Shown piece after piece: positions 28,298-38,021 of a stretch of DNA of 64,000 bases; positions within the stretch are counted from its first letter, which is position 1; each line of letters begins with the position of its first letter. A model generated the notes under the pieces. That model searched no databases. It was given only the letters and a program-made list of their open reading frames with translations, and was not told where the DNA came from. The DNA is taken from NCBI GenBank assembly GCA_965199135.1, contig OZ240685.1, forward strand, positions 2,976,001 to 3,040,000, given 5' to 3'. Origin of the DNA: EB88 sp965199135. Its GTDB lineage: Bacteria; Acidobacteriota; Terriglobia; Terriglobales; Acidobacteriaceae. The translations under genes and the position numbers were made by a program.

Positions 28298-31200
28298 ATG
28301 ATCGACGCCTGCCGTCGCACGTTCAAGCTGTTGATCGCAACCGTGGTTGCGTACGTCCTGTTGGCCGGGTCCTGTCTCTCTGCGCAAAACAGCGCCGTGC
28401 ATGTCTCGCAGCTCAGCCACACGGCATGGCGGCTGCGAGACGGTACCTTGCCGGGGATGCCAACCATGGTGACCCAGACCAAGGACGGGTACATCTGGCT
28501 GGGGACAGACTTCGGGCTGTATCGCTTTGACGGACAACGCTTCGTAGAAGTTCCGCTGCCTTCAGGTAGCACCCCGCTCATCCTTTCGTTGCTGGCAGAC
28601 CGGGACGGCTCCCTTTGGATCGGCACCGTCGGAGGTGTATTTCAAGAGCGTGCTGGCCAGATCAAAGAAGTCGTGCGCGGCCCCAGAATTGAACAGCTTA
28701 TGCAGAGCACTTCAGGAGAGATATGGGCGGCCGTAGCCTACAACAGCAAAGACAGACCAGCATGCGTCTTGCGCTCCGGGCACTTTGAATGCTGGGAGCA
28801 CTCCGCGCTTCCATATGGCGTAACGATTGGCCAGGATGACCAAGGCGGCATATGGATCAGCGATAGGAGTGCTCTTGAACATCGCGAACGTGGCGTAATC
28901 ATTCCACAATCAGCAGCGGAGAGGTCGCTCACGCGTAAAGTGAACGTCCTAAGCAGTAACGGTTCCGGCGTGATGTGGGCCTCTTCGCATACGGCGGGAA
29001 AGCTGCCGACGCTGCTCTCGCGTGCCGGCGGGATCTGGCGTACCGCTCCGGCATTGCCGGGCCTGACGAAATCGACAGACATTCAACCCATTGTTGTTGA
29101 TAGAGAAGGGGCGACGTGGGTCGGGACATCGGACCAAGGTTTATAGCGGATCAACGGCATCCAGATCGACCGGTTCGATCGCGCAGACGGGCTCTCTGCA
29201 AACGATGTGCGAGACATTTTTCAGGATGCCGAAGGATCCATCTGGGTCGCCACCTCGGCGGGTCTGGATCAGCTTCACAGGTCGCTAGTGGAGACGTGGA
29301 GCACTCGCGAGGGTCTGACAGCGGATGGTGTCAGTTCCATCCTTGCTGACCACTCGGGCCGAGTCTGGATGGGCAACGAAGGTGGGCTCGACGTGCTGGA
29401 GAATGGGCAAATCCATTCGTACCGGCCCGAGAATGGCTTGCCCGGCCAGTCGGTGGCGGGGCTGGCCGAAGATCATCTGGGCCGTATCTGGGTGGGTGTC
29501 GACAAAGACCTTTATGTCTTCGATGGAACAGCTTTCCGTAAGTTGCTGAGGCCCGACGGAAAGCCGGTAGGTGTCACCGTCCTGATGAGAGAAGATCTCA
29601 AAGGTCGTATGTGGGTCAGCGCGAACAATCATGAACTCCTTATATTCTCTACAAAAGGTGTAGTAAAACTCGCGTGGCAGTATGGGGTTGGGGTAACAGC
29701 AATGGAGCCGGATGCGGAAGGTGGCATGTGGCTGGGTGCTCAAGGTCTGCCTCCCATCCACGTACCTGCCGGCGCGGACACGGTAGACGTCTCGGCGCAG
29801 AGAGTCGGCAGGTCACAGTTCAATGGGTTCCTTCGGGTAGAGGGGAACATCATCGCATCACGTCCAGAGGGGCTCTTTGTGACCAGGGGCGGAAAGACTT
29901 ACGTTCTGGATCAGCACAATGGATTGATCTTCGATTCGCTGCTGAACCCAGTCCGGAGCCACTACGGAGATATCTTCGTGGGAACCGGAACAGGATATCT
30001 GGAAATCCCACAACAGGAGTTCTCCCGCTGGCTGCAGGATCCCACAGCAAAGATCCAGTCCCGCTTGATCGATGCTTCTGAAGGAGCGCTTCCCGGTACC
30101 GCGACATTTACGCCGAACAGCCTTGCCGCACCCAACGGCGACCTGTGGTTCGCTACAAACCGCTTTCCCCAAAGGCTTGATCCAAAGCAATTGGCAGTTC
30201 GACATGTTTCCCCAAACATCGTTCTTGAAACGCTTACCGTTGACGGAAAAGTGATCACCTCAACCGGCCAGAACACCCTGCCTGCCGGCACGCAGAACAT
30301 CGACATCACTTATGCCGCACTGAGTTTTCTGCATCCCCAGCAGATCCAGTACAGGTATCGGTTGCAGGGGTTCGACAAGGACTGGCAAGCGGCCAGCACG
30401 CGAAGGGAAGCGATTTATACGAACCTGCCTCCCGGCTCATACACCTTTCAGGTGCGCGCCAGCGACGCCTCTGGAGCATGGACCACGACTACAGCAGCGT
30501 TTCGCTTTTCAGTGGCCCCACACTTCTACCAAATGCTGTGGTTCACGCTTCTAATCGCGTTTCTGGCGATTTCGCTACTTTGGTCGGCATATCTCACACG
30601 TGTGAGATATCTGAGCCGCGCAGCAGATGCGAGGTTCTTGGAGCGGCTTTCAGAACGTGAGCGGATTGCCCGTGATTTACACGACACGTTCTTTCAGGGT
30701 ATTCAAGGCATATTGCTTCGCTTCCAGACGGGAACTTCCGCTCTGCGGCCGGATGAACCCGTCCGTCCAGTATTCGAAGAGATTTTGAAGCAATCGGACC
30801 AGGTGATGCTGGAAGGTCGGGAGCTCGTCTTGGACCTTCGCGAGCGGGCTTCGGAAAATAAGGACCTTGAGCAGGCGTTCGGAACAGTCTGCGAGGAACT
30901 CAGTTGTATGTTTCCGATTCGCTATAGAATCATTCGCCAGGGCCACGCTAAACCGATCATGCCCGCCGTCCGCCGGGAACTCTTCTTCATTGGTCGAGAA
31001 GCATTAATGAATGCGTTTCAGCACTCACAAGCGAAAACCATCGAGGTGGAACTAAGCTTCCAGATCCGAACGGTCGGACTGCGGATTCGGGATGATGGCG
31101 AAGGGGTGGATGCAGCTGTTCAGGGTTTGGGTGGCCGTCGAGGTCACTTTGGACTTACGGGAATGCGAGAGCGGGCTAAGATAATCGGTGCGACGCTCAA

Positions 31201-31321
31201 AGTGTGGAGTCAGGATGGTGCAGGGACAGAAGTCGATGTACAGGTTCCCTCAGCAATCGCACTCGGCTCGCGCAAGACGCATTGGAACTGGCCTACAAAG
31301 CTGAAGAACACGCAGGTTTAG
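28298..31321 (+). pseudogene. Propeller sensor histidine kinase broken by in-frame TAG
   Basis: Starting at ATG 28298 (signal LLIATVVAYVLLAGSCLSAQ), the frame encodes propeller repeats (HTAWRLRDGTLPGMP, IWLGTDFGLYRFDG) up to WVGTSDQGL. A TAG follows at 29144-29146. The same frame continues RINGIQIDRFDRADGLS, so the stop replaces a codon that in such repeats is usually Tyr (GLYR); TAC to TAG is one base. Beyond it lie more propeller blades, Y_Y_Y (IQYRYRLQGFDKDW), a membrane helix, the HisKA_3 box ERIARDLHDTFFQG and the HATPase (GREALMNAFQHS, GHFGLTGMRERA). Full length would be 1007 residues. An internal ATG at 29207 could express a kinase without signal peptide. It faces the response regulator at 31336. 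Confidence 0.88.
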
Positions 31322-31335
31322 TAGAGGGTCAGGAA

Positions 31336-31965
31336 TTAAAGGTCGATGTAGCCGCGACGTAGGGCGGCGATGGCGGCCCCTGTCCGATCACCAACATCAA
31401 GCTTTGAGAGTATGCTCTTGATGTGGTTTTTGACTGTGTGTTCGGCAATACCCAGGTCGTTTGCGATCAGCTTATTGGATTGACCTTTGGCGACGCCTCG
31501 CAGGATATCCAGTTCTCTTCCCGTGAGGGCGTCACTCGTTGCGTGCTCCGCGAGCAGTTGGGCGATCTCCGGTGGAATCTTCCGCCTGCCACTATGCACC
31601 GAACGGATCGTGTCAATTAGTTCTGTGCGCAATAGGCTCTTGAGCAAATACCCGACGGCGCCGGCTTTAAAGGCCCTCAAGACTTGGATGTCCCCCGCCG
31701 TGGAGGTGAGGATCACGATCCGCGCGCGGGGATACTCTGCCCGGATTGCGGTGACGGCGTCGATCCCGTTGACGTTCGGCATTCTTATGTCCATCAGCGT
31801 GACGTCCGGCCGGTGAAGACGAAACATCTGCAACGCCTCCGCACCATCGGTAGCCTGTGCAACGACTCTCATGTCCGGGCGCGCATTGATCTCCCCGGTT
31901 ATGCCCGCCATCATTAAGGGGTGATCGTCGACAGTGAGAATCGTGATTGGAGCTGGTGTGCTCAT
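31336..31965 (-). CDS. NarL/LuxR-type response regulator
   Basis: 209 residues with receiver acidic pair D13/D14, acceptor D59 (VTLMDIRMPN), LTST and YLLKS switch residues, then a LuxR helix-turn-helix (LTGRELDILRGVAKG, NKLIANDLGIAEHTV). It is convergent with the broken propeller kinase, its stop lying 14 bp from the kinase stop, and is the likely partner. A GGCCCGAAAGGGC hairpin lies upstream. If the kinase is dead this is now an orphan regulator. Confidence 0.92.
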   Translation of the reverse strand: MSTPAPITILTVDDHPLMMAGITGEINARPDMRVVAQATDGAEALQMFRLHRPDVTLMDIRMPNVNGIDAVTAIRAEYPRARIVILTSTAGDIQVLRAFKAGAVGYLLKSLLRTELIDTIRSVHSGRRKIPPEIAQLLAEHATSDALTGRELDILRGVAKGQSNKLIANDLGIAEHTVKNHIKSILSKLDVGDRTGAAIAALRRGYIDL

Positions 31966-32037
31966 CTTGCCATTGCCCTCATCACTTCATTTGATCGTGC
32001 TGACAATGATCCTACGACGCCGATGGTTGACCTGCTT

Positions 32038-32051
32038 GGCCCGAAAGGGCT
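32038..32051 (-). promoter_or_regulatory. GGCCCGAAAGGGCT element upstream of response regulator
   Basis: Read on the minus strand this is AGCCCTTTCGGGCC, about 75 bp before the regulator start. It matches the element at 28139 upstream of the paired kinase, which would allow shared control of the two genes. Confidence 0.3.
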
Positions 32052-32110
32052 ACTGTAAGCAGTTCCCGATGGGGCTCGCGAAGGCACGGTTCTCATTCTA
32101 GCCTTCAATA

Positions 32111-32479
32111 GTGCAAAGACTTTTCTCAATGTTTCCGGCTCATGCAGCCGGTGTCGCGCTCTTGTTGCTCAGGCTGTGCGTGGCGGGATTACTCCTTCAA
32201 GCGGCCGCAGCCACGAACTCCGGCCTTCCAATCGCTGCAAGAATTGTGGTCCTGACTCCCGTCGTATGCCTCCTTTGCGTTGGCCTGTTTACGCCCATAT
32301 TGTGCGCCATCAGCATCGTGATCCAGATTGGAACAACCGGGAACCTCGGTTTTTGGCCCATAACGGATGGCACCTTCCACGTAGTTCTCACTATTTGCCT
32401 GCTGCTTCTCGGTCCAGGTGCCTACTCACTTGATGCGAGGCGCTACGGTCGCCGGATCATCATCCAATCACACCTCTGA
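32111..32479 (+). CDS. DoxX-like small membrane protein
   Basis: 122 residues with about four membrane helices (GVALLLLRLCVAGLLLQ, IAARIVVLTPVVCLLCVG, PILCAISIVIQIGTTG, TFHVVLTICLLLLGPGAYSL), ending in SLDARRYGRR, a C-terminal pattern common in DoxX/DoxD-like proteins. DoxX proteins sit in the cytoplasmic membrane; roles in redox balance have been described for some. It stands alone between the response regulator and a decayed hydrolase, so context gives no further hint. ATG 32111 is used; no strong ribosome site is visible. Confidence 0.65.
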   Translation: MQRLFSMFPAHAAGVALLLLRLCVAGLLLQAAAATNSGLPIAARIVVLTPVVCLLCVGLFTPILCAISIVIQIGTTGNLGFWPITDGTFHVVLTICLLLLGPGAYSLDARRYGRRIIIQSHL

Positions 32480-32689
32480 GCCCCACGCCAATGCGTGTGG
32501 ATGGTGTAGAGGAGAATCGATTGGCTTGTACCCCACGTGACGAGTCCGTGTTCTGCATCGCTAGCTGAATGTGGATTGCTGACCAGTCTAAGCGCGCGTC
32601 GGTCGAGCTTCGCTCATCCATCTATCGGCGGCGACAAGCGAAGGATGTTCCTCCCACGCGGCGGCGTGCCGACTCAAACTGGACGAGAT
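32480..32689. other. Short gene-free interval
   Basis: I see no gene or clear signal here between the DoxX-like gene and the 3' end of the decayed SGNH hydrolase. Confidence 0.4.
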
Positions 32690-33570
32690 ATATTGTCGCG
32701 TAAATTCATCCGCTATGCGCTGCATGGCCGTCTCCCTAGGGTGGAGCGGAGCCGCACCAAACGTAAGAAAGCCCTCTGGAAACTGGGAGCCAGAGACCCC
32801 AAGGCTCAGCGGAGCAAACATCATAACCGCGCGTGATCTCCGATGCCTGTACCAGACCGGAGTTCGTCTTCCGGGCCGCTCCCGCTGTAACGGCGGCAAG
32901 ACGCCGTCCCTCCTCAGCTCCCGCTTTGGAAAGGTGCAGACGGTCGCACGTACCCTAGTCCGGCAGTACATTGGTGTAGTCGACGAAGACCACCCGCGCA
33001 GCCGGCGCACGGCGGTGGACCTGCTTCACGATGGCGACCATCTGCGCGGGCAAACGCCTGCTCCACCTTCGCCTCGGAACTGCCTTGGCACAGCCCAGTC
33101 CAGCGTGCAGCACGGGGTACATCGGCGGCGGCGTTCGTGCATGCTCATGCTCCGAGCTTGCCCAGGCACAAGACGTCGTTTCCACCAATGGTCACGGTGA
33201 CCAGCTTCGTGTTCTCACGCACTGCGTCGAGCTGTGCGGGTTGCAGAAGCTGTCCACCCTCAAGAACGTGCTTTGTGGTCGCTCCCGAACAGGTCACATC
33301 CTTCAACTTCAGACCGGCCTGGCGCGCGAAAAGATGCGCATAGTTCTCGCTGGAACGCACGCAGGGAAAATAGCTCCCGGCAGCACGCTGTCCGTCGCCG
33401 GGCCCCGCCGCGAAAGAACTGCCGAGGACAACGTAATCCGCTTCGCCCGGCGGAATGCGCGCCGCCTACCAGATGTTGGCAATCCCGCAGAGAAGAGCCA
33501 CAGCGACAGTCGCGCAATCTGCCGCGTACCGACGCGCGGTGGATGACTGCACTCGACCTAGATGGTTCAT
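32690..33570 (-). pseudogene. SGNH/GDSL hydrolase, heavily decayed
   Basis: From ATG 33570 the minus strand reads a short N-terminus and signal-like ATVAVALLCGIANIW, then TAG. In the same frame come ADYVVLGSSFAAGPG (SGNH block I with the Ser), NYAHLFARQAGLKLKDVTCS and VTIGGNDV (blocks II and III), then TGA. Later homologous stretches in other frames include RAPAARVVFVDYTNVLPD, a TAG, GTCDRLHLSKAGAEEGRRLA, EITRGYDVCSAEPWG and APLHPRETAMQRIADE (block V with the His). At least three nonsense codons and two or three frame changes exclude a functional lipase/esterase. It is the most degraded gene in the window. Confidence 0.85.
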
Positions 33571-33701
33571 AGGCATCGCTACACCAAACGTCACCAATCG
33601 CAGGCTAAGTGCCTGTGGCGCAAACCGGGTCCATGGGAACTGATCCAGCTCTCATGGACCCGGTCAAAGCGTTGCCACGTTGAGTGCCATTGAAAAGAGA
33701 A

Positions 33702-33727
33702 CAAGCCGACGCTTCCGCGTCGGCTTG
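33702..33727 (-). terminator. Rho-independent terminator of the alpha/beta hydrolase
   Basis: On the minus strand an 11-bp stem CAAGCCGACGC/GCGTCGGCTTG with a 4-base loop is followed by GTTCTCTTTTC. It begins a few bases after the stop codon at 33731. Confidence 0.85.
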
Positions 33728-33730
33728 AAC

Positions 33731-34420
33731 CTATTTTCCGGGAGGCGTGGGGTTGTTGTTCCCGAGTGCGGCCTCGCTGAGAAATGCAGAAACCTCTGCG
33801 GGCTTTGAGAGCATGGGCACATGACTTGTTGTCAGAGTCAGGGTGCGTGCGTTCATGCGCTTCGCGGTGACGCGTTCCTGCTCTGGCGCAATCATGCGAT
33901 CGTTTGAGGCGATCACGAACCAGCTGGGCTTCGTACGCCAGGCAGCGGCGGTCATCGGAGCGCCCAGCACAGATCCCTGCGTGGGAACCTGAGTGGCGAT
34001 CAGCAGCTTGCGTTCCGGATCGGCAACATCCTGGGCGAAATCTTCCTGGACGCCCTTGTCCGAGAGAACAAGGAAGCCATCCGCCAGCGGCCGAAGCTCC
34101 GTGACGCCAGGCGTGGGTCCATACGGCTTTGCAAGGCCACCCGAAGACTCGCCAGTGTCAGGAGCGAAGGCAGCCACGTAGACCAGACCTGCAACCTTGG
34201 GGTCGTTACCCGCTTCCGTGATGATAGCGCCGCCATAGGAGTGGCCGACGAGAAGAACCGGACCATCCTGTGCGTCGATCGCCCGCTTAGTGGCGGCAAC
34301 GTCATCCGCAAATGAGGTCAGGGGGTTCTGAACAGCGGTCACGTGGAAACCCTTCTGCTCCAGCAACGGAATCACTTTGGCCCAGCTGGAACCATCAGCC
34401 CAGGCACCGTGCACGAGCAC
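33731..34420 (-). CDS. Exported alpha/beta hydrolase, normal start codon missing
   Basis: The hydrolase core from GTG 34420 has 229 residues: LVHGAWADGSSW (oxyanion loop), nucleophile Ser in LVGHSYGGAI, then SWFVIASNDRMIAPEQ and His in TTSHVPMLSKP. The same frame extends upstream as a clear signal peptide (SLLLVGAAFALSLLPLPSFAQ) with AAGGAG before it. But no ATG, GTG or TTG occurs in frame between an upstream TGA and the GTG; where the start should be (just after AAGGAGCTTGCC) the codon is ACT. The protein may start weakly at GTG without its signal, or not be made. It is a paralogue of 34836-35531. Such proteins often act on esters or small lactones. Confidence 0.75.
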   Translation of the reverse strand: MLVHGAWADGSSWAKVIPLLEQKGFHVTAVQNPLTSFADDVAATKRAIDAQDGPVLLVGHSYGGAIITEAGNDPKVAGLVYVAAFAPDTGESSGGLAKPYGPTPGVTELRPLADGFLVLSDKGVQEDFAQDVADPERKLLIATQVPTQGSVLGAPMTAAAWRTKPSWFVIASNDRMIAPEQERVTAKRMNARTLTLTTSHVPMLSKPAEVSAFLSEAALGNNNPTPPGK

Positions 34421-34534
34421 GATATTGTGGATCGGCTGAGTCGCAGACTGCGCAAACGAAGGTAGGGGTAAGAGGCTCAGTGCGAAAGCAGCACCAACGA
34501 GTAGTAGGGAACGGTTCGATTTCTGAGTGGCAAG

Positions 34535-34835
34535 CTCCTTAGGTCCATCCCACTCGCGCTCTCACACGACCTAGCGTTGCGGGAACCTGTGATCAAGCTA
34601 GCTGTGCACTGCAGTTGTCACTAGTTCCATTTGGGGCATGGTCGGGTAGCCCTTCAGAGCCTACCGACGACGCCAAGCGGCCTTTTCAACGGTTAGCCCC
34701 AATGGGCTACCTTTCTTTGGCCGCAAGTGGTCTGTTGCCACTTCTCCGTGACGCTTAGCTTAGGGATCAGCCAGGTGACACCGAACCCGCAGAGGGCGTG
34801 TTCTGTTACCTACCGAAGAAGCTACTGGAGGATCT
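34535..34835. other. Divergent intergenic region between two related hydrolases
   Basis: No gene is seen. The region holds GC-rich hairpins (for example GTAGCCCTTCAGAGCCTAC at 34649-34667) and the element at 34708-34742, which is shared with the region upstream of the HD gene. Confidence 0.4.
34708..34742 (+). promoter_or_regulatory. Shared upstream element, copy 1
   Basis: The stretch from TACCTTTCTTTGGCCGCAAG to TCTGTTGCCAC closely resembles 39359-39389, and each copy lies about 95-100 bp upstream of an ATG (34836 and 39491). The common core is TGGCCrCAAGTrryCTG. It may be a regulator site or promoter shared by the two genes. Confidence 0.35.
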
Positions 34836-35531
34836 ATGAGCGAAAAGGGGAACATCACGTTGGTGCACGGTGCCTGGGCTGACGGCTCGTGCTGGAGTAA
34901 GGTCATCGTTCTGCTGCAGGCAAAGGGCTACACCGTCACGGCGGCACAGATTCCGTTAACGTCGCTGGCAGATGACGTTGAAGTCACTCGCCGGCTACTC
35001 GCCAATCAGACCGAGCCTACGGTCCTGGTCGGCCATTCCTATGGCGGCGCGGTCATCACCGGTGTGGCCAGCGTCGCTTCCAATGTGAAGGCTCTCGTCT
35101 ACCTCACAGCGTTCGGCTTGGACGAGGGTGAAAGCCTAGAATCGGTCGCCAAACAAGGCCCTCCTCCGGCAGGTTCGGCAGCCGTCCGGCCTGACGCTTC
35201 CGGGTTCCTTTGGATCGACCGTACGAAGTTCCACGAGGTCTTTGCCGGTGGTGCGACTGCCGATGAGGCTGCCGTGATGGCTGCGGTTCAGAAGCCTCTC
35301 AGTGTTGTCGCCTTCGCTGACCAGCAGGGCACGCCCGCTTGGAGATCCCTTCCGTCCTGGTATCTGGTCTGCACGGACGATCAAATGATTCCCCCGACCG
35401 CGCAGGAGTTCTTTGCGAAGCGCATGAATGCCACCGTGCAGTCCGTCGCATCCAGTCACTGCCCATTCGTCACTCACCCTGAGGCCGTTGCAAACATCAT
35501 CGCTTCAGCGGCAGATTCCATCGGTAACTGA
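34836..35531 (+). CDS. Alpha/beta hydrolase (cytoplasmic paralogue)
   Basis: 231 residues from ATG 34836 with GGAGG 5 bp upstream and no signal peptide. The oxyanion loop TLVHGAWADGSCW, nucleophile Ser in LVGHSYGGAV, acidic residue in TDDQMIPP and His in ASSHCPFVTHPE form a complete alpha/beta-hydrolase site. It is a diverged copy of the exported hydrolase at 33731, read in the opposite direction. Members are often annotated as esterases or haloperoxidase-like; the substrate is unknown. Confidence 0.9.
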   Translation: MSEKGNITLVHGAWADGSCWSKVIVLLQAKGYTVTAAQIPLTSLADDVEVTRRLLANQTEPTVLVGHSYGGAVITGVASVASNVKALVYLTAFGLDEGESLESVAKQGPPPAGSAAVRPDASGFLWIDRTKFHEVFAGGATADEAAVMAAVQKPLSVVAFADQQGTPAWRSLPSWYLVCTDDQMIPPTAQEFFAKRMNATVQSVASSHCPFVTHPEAVANIIASAADSIGN

Positions 35532-35604
35532 CAGCCTGATCGCGGGCGCGGCTGCATTCTCAGCAGAGCCATTGTCGCTGCGTCCGCCCCAAGGGAGCGC
35601 CACG

Positions 35605-36720
35605 ATGTATATGAACAGCTTGAAACACACGTTCAGAAAACTTGCACTGGCTGTGACCGCGCTTTCCTTTGCGTCCCCCGCGATCTCGCAGCAGATCCGG
35701 TTCGACACGGCGTCGGCTCGCGCCGTGCTGAAAGCGCTTCATGATCCGAACCTCGACTTCAAGCAGGCCATTGAGATCGCCAGGCTCGATGGCAATCAAG
35801 GGATGATCAAGAAGATGCGCGAACTGGAAGAGGCCGATACTGACGAGCAGTTCGCTCACGCCCTCATTGCAGCCGCGCACGGGCTGCCAGCCGGCAGCCC
35901 ACAGGAAGCGCACTATAACTTCGCCGGAGTGAAGTCATCCTCTGCTGTCATATCGCTGCTGCTCGATCAGATTGACCATGGCTTCGATGGAGTGATTCGC
36001 GATCGGATCCATCCATTCGTTTCGAAACCCGAGGCGCTCACGATGCATGGCTTTATCGTCGCGGGAGGCGATGGCGGTGGATACGCCTTTGGAAGCTCAG
36101 ATTTTTTTGTGAACATGTTGTTCAACACCGACATGCCCATGCTTCAGCAGGTCACCATGCACGAGGCCTTTCACGGTGTGCAGGGAGCGGTATATCAGGA
36201 AGATACGGACCATTGGGCAAAAGGCCTGACGCGGCCTGCAGATGTCACCCGCGGCCAATTCTGCTCACATGCGGCGGAGCTTTTTATGGATCTGCGGAAC
36301 GAAGGCACAGCCATGTACGTCGGCAGTGACGAACTGCTGAAGGACTCCACCAGCGATACCGGAAAGCGCGTCTACCTCGAATGGCTCTACTACAACGGAC
36401 ATCGTTCCGACAGCGCCGCTCTGCTGGAGGTTTCGCTCGCCAGCATGCAGGCACCGCATCCAGTGTCATACAAGCTTGTGTACCAAGTCGACTTCTACGG
36501 CAAAGGGGTCGCCTATTACATCGCTGCGGCGATGACGGAAGGCATTGCCGATGAGGATGGATCTTCCGCCCTGGGCCAGATCATTCAAGAGCCAGGCTAC
36601 GAGTTCGTGCTGCGATATACGCGGCTCAGAGGCTACGGCAAGGACGCCTCCCATCCACGCCTCGGCGACAACACTGTTCGCGCGGCCCAGCTTCTTCATG
36701 ATGGATGTCCTGCTTCCTGA
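35605..36720 (+). CDS. Putative exported zinc-dependent peptidase (DUF5700-like)
   Basis: 371 residues. ATG 35605 (MYMNSLKHTFRKLAL) is preferred since AAGGGAG lies 8-10 bp upstream and a signal peptide ending SPAISQQ follows. Residues in the middle read VTMHEAFHGVQG, an HExxH zinc motif, and LRNEGTAMYVGS further on could supply the third ligand Glu, the gluzincin-like plan of DUF5700 proteins. The rest is mostly helical. It is probably a periplasmic or lipid-exposed peptidase, with substrate unknown. The downstream hydrolase start is 61 bp away on the same strand. Confidence 0.72.
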   Translation: MYMNSLKHTFRKLALAVTALSFASPAISQQIRFDTASARAVLKALHDPNLDFKQAIEIARLDGNQGMIKKMRELEEADTDEQFAHALIAAAHGLPAGSPQEAHYNFAGVKSSSAVISLLLDQIDHGFDGVIRDRIHPFVSKPEALTMHGFIVAGGDGGGYAFGSSDFFVNMLFNTDMPMLQQVTMHEAFHGVQGAVYQEDTDHWAKGLTRPADVTRGQFCSHAAELFMDLRNEGTAMYVGSDELLKDSTSDTGKRVYLEWLYYNGHRSDSAALLEVSLASMQAPHPVSYKLVYQVDFYGKGVAYYIAAAMTEGIADEDGSSALGQIIQEPGYEFVLRYTRLRGYGKDASHPRLGDNTVRAAQLLHDGCPAS

Positions 36721-36781
36721 GCCTTGGCAAGGTCCGTCGAGCAACACGTTTCAGAATCAAGCGTTTCAGAGAGGATCGCTT

Positions 36782-37374
36782 ATGGAATTGACAATCGACA
36801 ACGTTGCCCTGAACGTTCAGGTCCGAGGACAGGGGGAAACGGCACTTGTCTTCCTGCATTACTGGGGAGGATCACACCGCACATGGAACGCCGTCACATC
36901 CCGACTGCTTTCCGACCACCAGGTGGTTACGTACGATATGCGTGGCTGGGCCACTCCGGTGCGGCCAGCGATGGCTACTCCATCCGCGCTCTCGCAAACG
37001 AAGCGATGGCTTTAGTCAAGCAGCTCAACCTCAGCACTTACGTTCTCGTCGGACACTCGATGGGAGGCAAAGTAGCGCAGCTTGTGGCGTCGCGCCGACC
37101 AGAAGGTCTCGTAGGCTTGGTTCCTGTAGCGCCAGCGACCCCTACACCGGCTCATATGCCTGATGAGGCGAAGCAGCAACAGATGCATGCGTATGACAAC
37201 CGCGAGACCGTGCTGCAGACCATTGGTTTTCTTTGCGCGCGGACACCCTCGGCAGAGCTCGTGGAGCAGATAATCGCAGACAGCCTCAGTGGGACTCCAG
37301 AGGCAAAGCTCGCCTGGCCCACGGAAGGCATGGCGGCGGACATCTCCGCCGATGTCGCGCAGAAGGTATTGTGA
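36782..37374 (+). pseudogene. Alpha/beta hydrolase, frameshifted and C-terminally truncated
   Basis: The start ATG 36782 follows GAGAGGATCGCTT. The frame reads MELTIDNVALNVQV ... LVFLHYWGGSHRTW ... VVTYDMRGW and then needs one extra G in the TGGG run near 36949 to go on as GHSGAASDGYSIRALANEAM, nucleophile Ser in LVGHSMGGKVAQ, and AADISADVAQKV at 37370. There the sequence passes directly into a metallo-beta-lactamase-fold gene, so the final strands with the catalytic His are missing. Two independent lesions make it a pseudogene. Confidence 0.82.
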
Positions 37375-37890
37375 TCACTCACGCCCACGTAGACCATGCC
37401 GGTGGGGCGGCCGAACTGCGGGAAAGGTCGGCAGCTCCGATCATCGCGCATGAAGCCGATTTGCCCTACTACAGACGTGAGAAGCAGATGACATTCTGTC
37501 CTACGGGGAACGTCGGTAGACACTTTCTGAAAACCCCGCTGCCGCACCAGGACTACAAGGGTTTTGAGCCTGATGTCATCCTTTCCGGAAATGATTCCTA
37601 TGATCTTTCGCGTTTCGGCTTGGAAGGCACCATACTGCACACGCCCGGTCACACGAAGGGTTCCATCTCTGTCGTGCTTGAGAGTAACGAGGCCTTGGTT
37701 GGAGATCTGCTGGCTTCCGGCATCTTGATCGGAGGTGTCATCAGACTGGGCGGGCGATCAGGCCTCCCTTTGAGGACGATCCCCAGGCCGTGCGTGAAGA
37801 GCTGAACCGCCTGGCCGACTCAGGTGTCACTCGCTTCTATATGGGGCATGGCGGTCCGCTCCGAACTCCAGAGGTGCGTCGCCATGCTTA
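37366..37890 (+). pseudogene. Metallo-beta-lactamase-fold hydrolase, 5' truncated and frameshifted
   Basis: The frame after the junction reads GIVITHAHVDHAGGAAEL, containing the HxHxDH metal motif. It goes on with FGLEGTILHTPGHTKGSISV (third His) and ALVGDLLASG (bridging Asp). A frame change near 37755 is needed to reach IRPPFEDDPQAVREELNRLA and FYMGHGGPLRTPEVRRHA with stop at 37890. The first strands before HxHxDH are lost to the fusion with the alpha/beta hydrolase. Family roles include lactonases, thiolesterases and sulphur-metabolism enzymes. Confidence 0.8.
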
Positions 37891-38021
37891 GTCTCTTAGA
37901 GGCAAAACGTCGTGACTCGGGAGCAAGTAAGCGGAACATTTACTGTGACCTCAGGCTCCAGTCCGCGGCTTAGCAGATGCCGACTCGTGCGTCGGCTGGG
38001 AAGACAGATCGCGGTGACTCG

